A model generated the notes under the pieces. That model was not told the DNA's origin. It ran no database searches and was given only the letters and a program-made list of their open reading frames with translations. From Mesorhizobium huakuii (GTDB lineage Bacteria > Pseudomonadota > Alphaproteobacteria > Rhizobiales > Rhizobiaceae): 64,000 nt of DNA. Below, in pieces: positions 51,750 through 60,735 of this stretch. Positions within the stretch are counted from its first letter, which is position 1. Each line of letters opens with the position of its first letter. The position numbers and the translations under genes were made by a program. The stretch spans positions 186,001 to 250,000 of the forward strand of contig NZ_BSNY01000055.1 of assembly GCF_030160235.1 (NCBI RefSeq). Direction: 5' to 3'.

Positions 51750-52658
51750 TTACCGGTAACCCGTTGCATCGGCGGGTTTGCCGGCGTCCTGAACCTCCGG
51801 CACATAGCGCCACGCATCGGGCCGCGAACCGTCGAGATCGGTAAAGCCGTAGACCTGCGCCAACCCGCCGCTGGACAGCGACTGCCCGTTCCAGCGCGAA
51901 CGGTCCGTGTCCGCCGCCAAGGCGGCAACGGCGCGCCCAACGAAACGCGGCGTCTCCGAAATAATGAAGTGCGGCACCTTCTCCGTGGCATCGCGCCAAT
52001 TCTCCTCGCGCACCCCAAAGGCCTCCAGCATCATCTCCGACCGCAGCCAGCCGGGCGTCAGAGAGACTGAGGTGGCGCCGTGTTTTGCAAGGTCCTTGGC
52101 GTGAGCCCATGCCATCCGGTTCACCGCGACCTTGGCAAGGTCGTAGAAGGGCGACAGGCGGTAATGCTCGGCATTGTATTCGGCCGTGCCGTCGGTGACT
52201 TCCACCAGCAGTCCGCCCGGCTCCTCGATCATCAGGGGCAGCGCATGGTGGGCGGTGATCAGATGGGTGTCGATGGCCAGGCGCAGCATGCGCAAGCCAT
52301 TGTCGAGATTGTGCTCCCAGACCGGCTTGTCCCATTCGAACAGCTTTTCACCGCCCCAGATATCGTTGACCAGTATGTCGAGGCGGCCCTGTTCCTTGCG
52401 GATGCGCTCGACCAGCCTGCGCACATCGTCAGCCACGAGGTGATCGACCTGGACGGCGATGCCCTTGCCGCCGTTCGCCGTGACCAGTTCCGCCGTCTCC
52501 TCGATTGTTTCGGGCCGGGCGTATTCGGATTGCCGGGCACGCGTGCTCCGCCCGGTGACATAGACCGTGGCGCCGGCGGCACCGAGCTCGACCGCTATGC
52601 CGCGCCCGGCACCCCGTGTGCCGCCGGCGACCAGGGCAACTTTTCCTTGCAACATCAT
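51750..52658 (-). CDS. Short-chain dehydrogenase/reductase (SDR)
   Basis: The protein has 302 residues. The nucleotide motif is GGTRGAGRGIA (G-x3-G-x-G pattern); the active-site Y-x3-K is FYDLAKVAVNR, with the usual upstream serine position apparently Thr (LLVEVTDGT). It resembles DHRS1-like enzymes with a C-terminal extension. It is divergent from a TetR gene whose promoter region holds a palindrome, so it is probably the regulated target. Confidence 0.85.
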   Translation of the reverse strand: MMLQGKVALVAGGTRGAGRGIAVELGAAGATVYVTGRSTRARQSEYARPETIEETAELVTANGGKGIAVQVDHLVADDVRRLVERIRKEQGRLDILVNDIWGGEKLFEWDKPVWEHNLDNGLRMLRLAIDTHLITAHHALPLMIEEPGGLLVEVTDGTAEYNAEHYRLSPFYDLAKVAVNRMAWAHAKDLAKHGATSVSLTPGWLRSEMMLEAFGVREENWRDATEKVPHFIISETPRFVGRAVAALAADTDRSRWNGQSLSSGGLAQVYGFTDLDGSRPDAWRYVPEVQDAGKPADATGYR

Positions 52659-52725
52659 TGAACTCTCCCAAGAACGGCATCATCGATGAAATCCGAGCTG
52701 GCTTGTGCCGCTCGCATCATATATA

Positions 52726-52735
52726 AATGATCATT
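52726..52735. promoter_or_regulatory. Palindrome AATGATCATT, candidate TetR operator
   Basis: This perfect 10-mer is embedded in ATATAAATGATCATTCGGTT, between the divergent SDR and TetR genes. An in-frame ATG in it (52727) is probably operator, not start codon. Confidence 0.5.
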
Positions 52736-52756
52736 CGGTTATATCAGGATGTCAAG

Positions 52757-53335
52757 GTGACCCGACCCAAAACACAGCCCGACGAGCAGGTGCTGGAAGC
52801 CGCATTGCGATTGATCCACGAGCACGGCCCGGAAGCGCTCACCTTCGAACGCCTGGCAAAAGCTTGCGGTCTCTCGGGCGCGACCCTGGTGCAGCGCTTT
52901 GGGAACAAGGCGCGGTTGAAGCAACGCACCTTGCTGCATGCCTGGGATGGTCTTGACGACAAGACCAGGACGCTGGCGGCCGCCGTTCCAAGAACGCCAG
53001 CCGGCGCGATCGAATTGCTGGTGGCGCTCTCGCAAGGCTATGGCGGCATCGAATCCTATGCCGAGGGCCTGCTCGTCCTGCGCGAGGATCTGCGTGACCC
53101 CCTGCTCAGGACACGCGGTGCGGCCTGGAAGACAGCCCTGTGCAACGCACTCGCGGCTTGCTTTGCCGGAACGCCCAGCCCACCGCAGGACATCGGCCTG
53201 CTGATGGCCTCGCATTGGCAGGGATCGTTGCTGTGGTGGAGTTTCGATCCGACGATCGAAGTCGCCGCCTATGTCGAGGACAGTCTCAACCGCTTCGTTG
53301 CCGCCATCACGACGGCAGCGGCCCGAAAACCGTGA
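52757..53335 (+). CDS. TetR-family regulator
   Basis: I take GTG 52757 as start (AGGA nine bases upstream; 192 residues) because the ATG at 52727 lies inside a palindrome. The N-terminal HTH is LTFERLAKACGLSGATLVQRF, followed by a helical ligand domain with aromatic residues (SLLWWSFDPT). It most likely represses itself and the SDR gene, with an unknown ligand. Confidence 0.82.
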   Translation: MTRPKTQPDEQVLEAALRLIHEHGPEALTFERLAKACGLSGATLVQRFGNKARLKQRTLLHAWDGLDDKTRTLAAAVPRTPAGAIELLVALSQGYGGIESYAEGLLVLREDLRDPLLRTRGAAWKTALCNALAACFAGTPSPPQDIGLLMASHWQGSLLWWSFDPTIEVAAYVEDSLNRFVAAITTAAARKP

Positions 53336-53372
53336 TGGTTCCCGGGCCGCTGGATGGGTCGGAGATGAGAGC

Positions 53373-54587
53373 CTATTCGGCCTGCTTCGGGCCGCGCAGG
53401 AACACAACGATGGCCGCCAGCAGCGTTGCGACGCCGCAATAGGCGAAGGCGCTGGCCACGCCGGCATGGTCGACCAGCAGGCCGCCGAAGACGGCGCCCA
53501 GCGCAATCGCCACCTGGAAGGTCGCCACCATCAGGCCGCCGGCGCTTTCGGCCTGGTCGGGCGCTGCCCGCACCAGCCAGCTCTGCAGCCCGACCGGCAC
53601 CGCGCCGAAGGCAAAGCCCCAGGCAGCAACGGCAGCCGCGGCGATCGTCGGCGAAGCGCCAAGGATCAGCATCGAGCCGGCCGCCAGGGCGATCAGCAGG
53701 GGCGCCAGCGCCACGGCTATCTTGAGGTTGCGCTCGGCCAGGAAGCCGCCGGCGATATTGCCGAAGAAACCGCCAATGCCGTAGGCCAGCAGCACCAGCG
53801 AGATCGTCTCGATGTCGAGCACCGGCACCTTTTCGAGGAACGGGCGCACATAGGTGAAGCCAGCAAAGTGCCCCGACGCGACCAGCAGCACGACCAGCAG
53901 GGCCACCCGGATCGACGGCCGCTCCAGCACGTCGAGCAAGGTGCGGAAGCTCGCGACACCCATCGGCGGCAGCTTCGGAATGGTGGCCAATTGCACCAGC
54001 AGCGCGAGGGCACCGACAATGGTCGCGATCATGAACGCCGTGCGCCAGCCCCAGATGTCGCCGACATAGGCGCCAACCGGCGCGGCGGTGACCGTGGCCA
54101 GTGAAACGCCGGTCAGGATGATCGACATGGCGCGCGGCATCAGCCGCATCGGCACCAGCCGCAGCGCCATGGCCGCCGACATTGCCCAGAAGCCGCCGAG
54201 CGCCACCCCGAGCACGACGCGGGCCAACAGAAGCATGGGCAGTGAAGCGGCAAAGGTGGCGAGAAGGTTGGACAGGATGAGGAACGAGGTCAGCATCCAC
54301 ATCACCAGCCGTCGGTCCATACGCCTTGTGATGATCGCCATGGTGGGCGCGGCAATGGCACCGACGATGGCGGTTGCCGTCACCGCCTGGCCCGCGACAC
54401 CTTCGGTGACGCCGAGATCGCGCGCCATCGGCGTCAGCAGGCTGGCGGGTAGGAATTCGGCGGTGACGAGACCGAAAACGCCAAGTGCCAGCGAAACCAC
54501 GGCGCCCCAGGCCGGCTCGGTTCGTTCATCGGCGTCTGCGGGGTTCAGAAGCGCGGCGTCGATGACATCAGTTGCGGGTTCGGCCAT
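53373..54587 (-). CDS. MFS efflux transporter (AraJ/DHA1-like)
   Basis: The protein has 404 residues and twelve predicted membrane segments. The loop 2-3 motif is IITRRMDRRLVM and motif C-like GVSLATVTAAPVGAYVGD is present. DHA1-type drug and metabolite exporters have this pattern. It is divergent from an AraC regulator; one copy of the repeated element at 54616-54644 lies 29 bases upstream of its start, which suggests control by the AraC pair. Confidence 0.9.
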   Translation of the reverse strand: MAEPATDVIDAALLNPADADERTEPAWGAVVSLALGVFGLVTAEFLPASLLTPMARDLGVTEGVAGQAVTATAIVGAIAAPTMAIITRRMDRRLVMWMLTSFLILSNLLATFAASLPMLLLARVVLGVALGGFWAMSAAMALRLVPMRLMPRAMSIILTGVSLATVTAAPVGAYVGDIWGWRTAFMIATIVGALALLVQLATIPKLPPMGVASFRTLLDVLERPSIRVALLVVLLVASGHFAGFTYVRPFLEKVPVLDIETISLVLLAYGIGGFFGNIAGGFLAERNLKIAVALAPLLIALAAGSMLILGASPTIAAAAVAAWGFAFGAVPVGLQSWLVRAAPDQAESAGGLMVATFQVAIALGAVFGGLLVDHAGVASAFAYCGVATLLAAIVVFLRGPKQAE

Positions 54588-54615
54588 GGTCAGTCTCCGA
54601 TCTGCTTGCAGCGCT

Positions 54616-54644
54616 ACATAGGGAATGACCGCCCGGGGATTCCA
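54616..54644. promoter_or_regulatory. Repeated element ACATAGGGA...TTCCA, copy 1
   Basis: 29 bases long; 23 of 29 positions match copy 2 at 54727-54755 without gaps. It lies directly before the MFS gene. Direct repeats of this size are typical for AraC binding. Confidence 0.55.
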
Positions 54645-54726
54645 CCCGTTCCATGCCTTGCCGTCACGGCTTGGCTATGGGGCCGGTCCGCTATTTGTTT
54701 GCGGCGCAACATTTGGCTGCAATGCA

Positions 54727-54755
54727 ACATAGGGAGTGACGCCCTGGAGTTTCCA
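54727..54755. promoter_or_regulatory. Repeated element ACATAGGGA...TTCCA, copy 2
   Basis: It is in the same orientation as copy 1, 111 bases away. The GTG at 54736 lies inside it, which argues for the later AraC start at 54772. Confidence 0.55.
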
Positions 54756-54771
54756 TGCTAAAAACCCCATT

Positions 54772-55755
54772 ATGCTTGACCATTCGTCCAAAATTCCAGT
54801 CACCGGCGACCCGCTGACGGATATATTGCGCGGCCTGCGCCTCGATGGTGTCGAGTATGGCCGTTGCGAGATGAAAGAGCCTTGGGGTATCCAGTTTCCG
54901 GCTCAGCCAGGCGCGCGGTTTCACTTCATCGGCCGCAAGGGCTGCTGGCTGAAGCAGCCCTCCGGCGAATGGGTTGAGCTCAATGCCGGTGACGCGGTGC
55001 TGCTGCCGCGCGGCGAGGCCCATGTGCTGGCCAGCGAACCCGGGGCGAAGGCCTGGCCGATCCATGGCTACGAGCTTGAGGAAGTCTGCAAGGACGTCTA
55101 TTGCACGTCGAACGCGGAGATGTGCGACAAGAATTGCCAGCCGGGAACGCTGCTGTTCTGCGCCGCCATGTACTTCAACCTCGATGGCCTGCATCCGCTG
55201 CTCGGCATGATGCCGGACGTGATGCGTTCGCATGAGCTGGAAGCCTATGAGCCGGGCATTCCGCACCTGCTGGAGTCCATGGCGCGCGAAGTGACGATGG
55301 AGCGTGTCGGCTCCGGCGGCATCCTGGCGCGGCTGGCCGATGTGCTTGCCGCCACTGTCATCCGCTCATGGGTCGAACGCGGCTGCGGCGACTCCTCCGG
55401 CTGGATCGCGGCCGTCAGGGACCGCGACATCGGCCGCGTGCTGGCCGCCATCCATCTTGAACCCGACCATGACTGGACGGTCGAGTCCCTGGCCCGGATG
55501 ATGGGTGCTTCGCGCTCGGGCTTTGCCGAGCGTTTCGCCACCATCGTCGGCGAGACGCCGGCAAAATATGTCACCCAGGTCAGGATGCATCAGGCGCGGC
55601 AGTGGCTGGTCCGCGACCGGATGAAGATATCCGTCGTTGCCGCACGCCTCGGCTATGAATCGGACGCCGCCTTCAGCCGTGCCTTCAAGCGTGTCATCGG
55701 TTCGGCGCCCAGCCATCTGCGCGCCGAGGAACAGGCCGACATCCGCCAGGGGTGA
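54772..55755 (+). CDS. AraC-family regulator, paralogue 1
   Basis: ATG 54772 makes its N-terminus parallel to paralogue 2; GTG 54736 lies inside a repeat. The product is about 327 residues. The N-terminal cupin_6-type sensor (residues ~10-190) is followed by two HTHs (SLARMMGASRSGFAERFATI and ISVVAARLGYESDAAFSRAF). It probably controls the MFS gene and itself. It stands 47 bp before a paralogue. Confidence 0.87.
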   Translation: MLDHSSKIPVTGDPLTDILRGLRLDGVEYGRCEMKEPWGIQFPAQPGARFHFIGRKGCWLKQPSGEWVELNAGDAVLLPRGEAHVLASEPGAKAWPIHGYELEEVCKDVYCTSNAEMCDKNCQPGTLLFCAAMYFNLDGLHPLLGMMPDVMRSHELEAYEPGIPHLLESMAREVTMERVGSGGILARLADVLAATVIRSWVERGCGDSSGWIAAVRDRDIGRVLAAIHLEPDHDWTVESLARMMGASRSGFAERFATIVGETPAKYVTQVRMHQARQWLVRDRMKISVVAARLGYESDAAFSRAFKRVIGSAPSHLRAEEQADIRQG

Positions 55756-55767
55756 CGCATCTCGACC

Positions 55768-55787
55768 GTGACGGGCGGGCGATTCCA
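55768..55787. promoter_or_regulatory. Partial third copy of the AraC-region element
   Basis: GTGACGGGCGGGCGATTCCA matches 15 of 20 positions of copy 2, and the following CGCTAGAA resembles TGCTAAAA there. It lies right before the second AraC gene. Confidence 0.4.
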
Positions 55788-55802
55788 CGCTAGAACCCTG
55801 GC

Positions 55803-56774
55803 ATGGATTTCACGTCGTCCGAGGGTGTATCGCCGGCTTCAGGCGGTCCGCTGACCGATATGCTGCGAGGATTGCGGCTTGATGGCGTCGATTACGGCCG
55901 CTGCGAACTTGGCGAGCCTTGGGCGGTGTTCTTTCCAGCCCAGGAGGCGGCACGTTTCCACTTCATTGGCCGGCACGGATGCTGGCTGTTTTCGCCGTCC
56001 CGGCAATGGTTGGAGCTGAAAGCCGGCGACGCGCTGCTGTTGCCGCGCGGCGCCGAGCACATCCTTGCCAGCGCGCCGGGCGTCCAAGCCGTGCCGATCG
56101 AAAGCTACAGCGTCGAACCCTTGCAGGACAATGTCTACGCCGTCTCGAACGGCGGCCATGGCGCGAAAACCCTGCTGTTCTGCGGCAGCATGCACTTCAA
56201 TCTGGGCGGATCGCATCCTGTGCTCGCCATGATGCCGGACGTAATGCGCGCCCGCGACTTGATGGCGGACGAGCCGGGCATTCCGCACCTTCTGGAAGCC
56301 ATGGCCAGCGAAGTGACCGGCAATCGCGCCGGCTCGGGCGGTATGCTGGCGCGGCTGGCCGACGTATTGGCCGCAAGCATTATCCGTTCATGGGTGGAGA
56401 ACAGCGGCGACGGCGCGACCGGTTGGATCGCGGCGATCAGGGATCGTGACATCGGCCGCGTGCTGGCGGCCATTCATCGCCAGCCCGACCGGAACTGGAC
56501 CGTCGCAGCCCTCGCCCGCGAAATGGGTGCCTCACGTTCGGCCTTCGCCGAACGGTTCACGGCTATCGTCGGCGAAACACCGGCGAGATATGTCGCCCAG
56601 ATGCGCATGCACCAGGCGCGACGGTGGCTGATCGAAGACAGGATGCGGGTATCCGTGGTGGCCGCCAGACTGGGCTACGAGTCCGAGGCTTCGTTCAGCC
56701 GGGCGTTCAAGCGGATCGTCGGCACGGCGCCCAGCCATTTGCGCACCGTCAACGGTGTCTCCGAGGAACGCTGA
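55803..56774 (+). CDS. AraC-family regulator, paralogue 2
   Basis: The protein has 323 residues and is closely similar to the preceding regulator throughout (for example PLTDMLRGLRLDGVDYGRCE against PLTDILRGLRLDGVEYGRCE). The sensor is cupin-like; HTHs are ALAREMGASRSAFAERFTAI and VSVVAARLGYESEASFSRAF. The pair is a recent tandem duplication. The sensor halves differ more than the DNA-binding halves, suggesting different ligands at similar sites. Confidence 0.88.
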   Translation: MDFTSSEGVSPASGGPLTDMLRGLRLDGVDYGRCELGEPWAVFFPAQEAARFHFIGRHGCWLFSPSRQWLELKAGDALLLPRGAEHILASAPGVQAVPIESYSVEPLQDNVYAVSNGGHGAKTLLFCGSMHFNLGGSHPVLAMMPDVMRARDLMADEPGIPHLLEAMASEVTGNRAGSGGMLARLADVLAASIIRSWVENSGDGATGWIAAIRDRDIGRVLAAIHRQPDRNWTVAALAREMGASRSAFAERFTAIVGETPARYVAQMRMHQARRWLIEDRMRVSVVAARLGYESEASFSRAFKRIVGTAPSHLRTVNGVSEER

Positions 56775-56909
56775 GGCCGCACGCACCTTGCCGTGTTGGA
56801 TTGCTGGATGAATTGCCAAGTCTTCCGGACGCAGTGTCATTGCCGAGCCGGCTGCATGCAATAGCTTGCCGTTGCCAGCAGTGAGCGGGTCGATCCAAGG
56901 AGAAAATCC

Positions 56910-57341
56910 ATGCGAAATCATCTGAAGTTCCTGACGCTCGCCACCATGCTGGTCGTCTCAGGCCAGGCATTCGCCCTTGAGGACAGCTATCTTCCGGCCA
57001 ACAAGATCCCCTATGTCGTCGAGGCGCCGGACCAGCCGCAGCGCCTCGGACCGCTGTGGGGCGAAAGGGCAAAGGGCCCCGCGGGAACGCTGCTGAAAGT
57101 GCCAGGCAACTGGCGCGCTCCGGTTCATGCGCACACCGCCGACTATCGCGCGGTGGTCATAAAGGGGCTGTGGGCGCATTGGCAGATGCAAGGCGGCGAG
57201 GCGACCAAGGTCGAACTGCCTCCGGGTTCCTACTGGACCCAGAAGGCCAATGAGATGCATGACGACGCTTGCCTGTCCGACACGGAGTGCGTGATCTTGC
57301 TGATCAACGACACTCCTTACGAGACTTACTTGGCGAAGTAG
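56910..57341 (+). CDS. Exported cupin protein (DUF4437-like)
   Basis: The protein has 143 residues with a signal peptide ending AFA-LE (about 22 residues). A cupin fold is suggested by VHAHTADYRAVVIKG and LPPGSYWTQKANEMHDDAC, which hold His/Glu-type metal residues. A Cys pair near the C-terminus fits a disulphide. It follows the AraC pair by 135 bp and may be a target. No reaction can be named. Confidence 0.75.
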   Translation: MRNHLKFLTLATMLVVSGQAFALEDSYLPANKIPYVVEAPDQPQRLGPLWGERAKGPAGTLLKVPGNWRAPVHAHTADYRAVVIKGLWAHWQMQGGEATKVELPPGSYWTQKANEMHDDACLSDTECVILLINDTPYETYLAK

Positions 57342-57350
57342 CCAGACGCT

Positions 57351-58454
57351 CTATCCGGCGTGCCGCAAGCTGACACCGCTGCCCTTGTCGAACAGCACTA
57401 CCTTGTCCGGGTTCCAGGCAAAGCGCACCGGCTGCTCGATGGCGACATCGGTCCTTGCCGGCACCGTGGCGCGCAGTGTCGTGTCGCCGACGCGCAGCGT
57501 CAGGATCTTTTCGACGCCATGGTTCTCGACATCATGGACGCGCGCTTCGACCGGCGCGCCGCTCTCGAGATAGACGTCTTCCGGACGGATGCCGAAGACG
57601 AGCGGGCGACCGTCGGTCGCCGCGCCCGTCTTTAGCCCCCCAAAAGTCTTGGCTCCCTCTGAAAAGGGCAGTTCGAAATTCAGCGGCGCCATCACCGCGC
57701 GGCCGTTCACCAGCTTGCCGTCGATGAGGTTCATCGGCGGCGAGCCGACGAAACTCGCCACATAGGTGTCGCGCGGATTGTTGTAGATCTCGTGCGGCGT
57801 GCCGGTCTGCACGATGCGACCGTGGTTAAGAACCCCCACCTTGTCGCCCATCGACATCGCCTCGATCTGGTCGTGCGTGACGAACAGGAAGGTGGCGCCG
57901 AGCTGTATCTGCAGGTTCTTGAGTTCCGTGCGCAGCGCCTCGCGCAGCTTGGCATCGAGCGCCGACAGCGGCTCGTCCATCAGGAACACGCGCGGCTTGC
58001 GCACGATGGCGCGGCCGATCGAGACGCGCTGCATCTCGCCGCCTGAGAGCCGGTCGGTCTTGCGGTCGAGCAGATGCTCGATGCGCAGCGTACGGGCCGC
58101 GCGGTCGACGCGGTCCTTGATCTCGGCATCGGGCAGCCTGCGGATTTTCGGCTTCAGCGGAAACTCGAGATTCTCGCGCACCGTGTAGCGCGGATAGAGC
58201 GAGTATTGCTGCAGCACCAGCGCCACGTCGCGCTCGGCCGCACCCCAGTCGGCGACGTCGACGCCGTCGATCAGGACCTGGCCTTCGCTGGGCTTCTCGA
58301 GGCCTGCGATCAGCCGCAGCGTCGTCGTCTTGCCGGCGCCCGTTTCGCCCAGCAGCACGAAGAACTCGCCATCGGCGATGTCGAGATCGAGCCCGGTCAA
58401 CGCCGTATGGTTGCCGAAACTCTTGGAGATGTTCTTGAGCTGGATATGGGCCAT
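57351..58454 (-). CDS. CUT1 ABC transporter ATPase, second of two
   Basis: The protein has 367 residues. Walker A is GETGAGKTT, an unusual form against GPSGCGKST in most sugar importers; signature LSGGEMQR, Walker B VFLMDEP, H-loop VTHDQ; a TOBE-like tail follows. It is the last gene of the operon and shares one base with the previous ATPase stop. The paired different ATPases recall the GlpS/GlpT pair of rhizobial glycerol transporters. Confidence 0.92.
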   Translation of the reverse strand: MAHIQLKNISKSFGNHTALTGLDLDIADGEFFVLLGETGAGKTTTLRLIAGLEKPSEGQVLIDGVDVADWGAAERDVALVLQQYSLYPRYTVRENLEFPLKPKIRRLPDAEIKDRVDRAARTLRIEHLLDRKTDRLSGGEMQRVSIGRAIVRKPRVFLMDEPLSALDAKLREALRTELKNLQIQLGATFLFVTHDQIEAMSMGDKVGVLNHGRIVQTGTPHEIYNNPRDTYVASFVGSPPMNLIDGKLVNGRAVMAPLNFELPFSEGAKTFGGLKTGAATDGRPLVFGIRPEDVYLESGAPVEARVHDVENHGVEKILTLRVGDTTLRATVPARTDVAIEQPVRFAWNPDKVVLFDKGSGVSLRHAG

Positions 58455-59557
58455 CAGAGCCTCACCTCAAGCGACTTGCCGCTTGCCTTGTCGAAGAAAT
58501 GCGCCTGCGTCGGGTCGATCCGGGCAAAGACCTTCTCACCGGGACCCGAGATGAAGCCGCTCTTGGTGCGGGCCCGCAGCATGTTGGAGCCGACCTTCAG
58601 GTCGACGATGTCGAAGGAGCCGAGCGGTTCGACGATCTGCGTCTCGACGGCCATGAAGCCGTCGGCCGCCTCACGGCGAATGAGCACGCCTTCCGGCCGG
58701 ATTCCGAGCGCCAGCTGACCGCCGGCATGACCGTTGAGCTTCGACAGCAGCGCGCGGGGAAACTCGAAGCTGGTGGTCGCGTCGCCGACCGTCACCGATG
58801 CGGACGCGGCATTCTCGGCCACCGCCGCGTCGGCGACATTCATCACAGGGCTGCCGACGAATTGCGCCACGAACAGATTGGCCGGGCGCGAATAGACCTC
58901 GTCCGGTGAACCGACCTGCTGCAGCACGCCTTCATGCATGATGACGATGCGGTCGGCGAGGCTCATCGCCTCGATCTGGTCGTGCGTGACATAGATGGTG
59001 GTCGAACCCTGCTTGATGTGCAGCCGCTTGATCTCGGCCCGCATCTCCTCGCGCAGCTTGGCATCGAGCGCGCCGATCGGCTCGTCCATCAGCATCGCCT
59101 TCGGCCGCCGCACCAGCGCCCGGCCGATGGCGACGCGCTGCATGTCGCCGCCTGACAGCGCCGACGGCTTCTTGCCAAGCAGATCCGTTATCTGCAGCGT
59201 CTTGGCGACCGAGCGCACCTCGCTGTCGATCTCCGCCTTGCTCTTGCGCGTGGCGCGCAAGGGGAAGGCGATGTTCTCGTAGACGCTCATATGCGGGTAG
59301 AGCGAGAACGACTGGAACACCATGGCGATGTCGCGGTCGGCCGCCTTCAGATGCTGCACCGGCTTGCCGTCGATGAGGATGTCGCCCTCGTCGATCGTTT
59401 CCAGCCCGGCGATCGCGCGCAGTGTCGTCGTCTTGCCGCAGCCCGATTGGCCGAGCAGCACAATGAACTCATTGTCTGATATTTTGAGGTTGAGGTCCTT
59501 GATGACCTGGACGGCGCCGAAGAATTTCTGGACGCCGCGAAGCTCGATCTGGGTCAA
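58454..59557 (-). CDS. CUT1 ABC transporter ATPase, first of two
   Basis: The start is TTG 59557 (MTQIELRGV), with GGGAG upstream and a TTGA overlap with the small membrane protein stop; no better ATG exists. The product is 367 residues. Walker A is GQSGCGKTT, signature LSGGDMQR, Walker B AMLMDEP, H-loop VTHDQ, with a C-terminal TOBE region. It probably forms a heterodimer with the ATPase encoded downstream. Confidence 0.9.
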   Translation of the reverse strand: MTQIELRGVQKFFGAVQVIKDLNLKISDNEFIVLLGQSGCGKTTTLRAIAGLETIDEGDILIDGKPVQHLKAADRDIAMVFQSFSLYPHMSVYENIAFPLRATRKSKAEIDSEVRSVAKTLQITDLLGKKPSALSGGDMQRVAIGRALVRRPKAMLMDEPIGALDAKLREEMRAEIKRLHIKQGSTTIYVTHDQIEAMSLADRIVIMHEGVLQQVGSPDEVYSRPANLFVAQFVGSPVMNVADAAVAENAASASVTVGDATTSFEFPRALLSKLNGHAGGQLALGIRPEGVLIRREAADGFMAVETQIVEPLGSFDIVDLKVGSNMLRARTKSGFISGPGEKVFARIDPTQAHFFDKASGKSLEVRL

Positions 59558-59778
59558 TGCTGTGCTCCCGGATTTCGCGCGGCATGACCGGTGCCGGCCT
59601 CCTCCTCGGGCGCGATCTTCGAAGTGATGTTGAAGCCGATCAGCCCGATCAGGATGATGGTCAAGCCGTATGTGTGCAGCGCCATGTTCCAGGGCTGGCA
59701 GAGTGCCACGATGCCGAGCACCATAAGCACCTGCGAACCGGGCTCCAGATATTTCTGATTGATGGCACGAAAGCTCAT
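59554..59778 (-). CDS. Small two-helix membrane protein of the ABC operon
   Basis: The protein has 74 residues. Its ATG overlaps the permease stop (ATGA) and its stop overlaps the next ATPase start (TTGA). It has hydrophobic segments VLMVLGIVALCQPW and YGLTIILIGLIGFNIT, then a charged tail. Small membrane proteins occupy the same place in rhizobial glycerol (glpU-like) transporter operons. The tight coupling on both sides argues that it is real and part of the transporter. Confidence 0.75.
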   Translation of the reverse strand: MSFRAINQKYLEPGSQVLMVLGIVALCQPWNMALHTYGLTIILIGLIGFNITSKIAPEEEAGTGHAARNPGAQH

Positions 59779-60734
59779 TTGCGGATCGCTCCGAAGGACA
59801 TGCCGCGCAACAGATGATTGCGGAGCAGGAAGGTGAAGATCGCGACCGGCAGCAGGAACAGGAAGGTTCCGGCGGCAATCACCGTCCAGTCGGGCAGGCC
59901 GGAGCCCACCTGGCTGGGGATGAAGGGCGGCGCCGTCTGGGCGCGGCGATTGGTCATGATCAGCGCGAAGGCATACTCGTTCCACGCCGTGATGAAGCAG
60001 AAAACGGCGGTGGCGGCGATGCCGGTGGCGGCCTCCGGAAGCACGATCTTGAAGAAGGCTTCCATGCGCGTATAGCCGTCGACGAGCGCCGCTTCTTCAT
60101 ATTCCTTCGGGATTTCGTCCATGAAACCCTTCATCAGCCACACCGAGAAGGACAGGTTGAAGGCGGTGTAGAGGATGATCAGGCCGACATGGGTGTCGTT
60201 GAGGCCGACCGCCCGGTACATCAGGAACATCGGGATCGCCACCACCACCGGCGGCAGCATGCGCGTCGACAGGATGAAGAAGAGAAGATCCGCCTCTCCC
60301 TTCACCTTGAAGCGCGAGAAGCCATAGGCGGTGAATGTGCCCATGCCCACCGCCAGCACCGTGGAGGTGATGGCGATGATCAGCGAGTTCAGGAAGCGGC
60401 TCGGATAGCCCGACCACTGCACCTGGCCTTTGCCGTCGCGCACGATCTTCTCGCCGCCATCGAAAACGACGCGCTCCCACCACGGCGCCGCCGCGTATTC
60501 TTCCGGCGTCGGCGGGCTGCGCAATTGCGAGCGCTTGGTGAACAGCTTCACAAAAGGCGAAATTTCCGGCTGGAAGACGACCGTCGGCGGGATGGTGGTG
60601 GCCAGGTTGCGCGGCTTGAACGCCGTCGAGGCGATCCAGTAGATCGGCGCGAGGAAGATGATCGTCACCAACAGCACGGCGACGATGGCGACGCGGTTGA
60701 AGCCTATTTCGGAAGAAGTGCGGACGGCCGCCAT
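59775..60734 (-). CDS. CUT1 ABC transporter permease (MalG type)
   Basis: The protein has 319 residues. Six membrane segments are predicted, the first at residues ~14-36. A ~70-residue outer loop (residues 45-110) is longer than usual. The EAA loop is EYEEAALVDGYTRMEAFFKI. It follows the other permease by one base and is coupled to the small membrane protein. Confidence 0.92.
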   Translation of the reverse strand: MAAVRTSSEIGFNRVAIVAVLLVTIIFLAPIYWIASTAFKPRNLATTIPPTVVFQPEISPFVKLFTKRSQLRSPPTPEEYAAAPWWERVVFDGGEKIVRDGKGQVQWSGYPSRFLNSLIIAITSTVLAVGMGTFTAYGFSRFKVKGEADLLFFILSTRMLPPVVVAIPMFLMYRAVGLNDTHVGLIILYTAFNLSFSVWLMKGFMDEIPKEYEEAALVDGYTRMEAFFKIVLPEAATGIAATAVFCFITAWNEYAFALIMTNRRAQTAPPFIPSQVGSGLPDWTVIAAGTFLFLLPVAIFTFLLRNHLLRGMSFGAIRK

Positions 60735-60735
60735 C

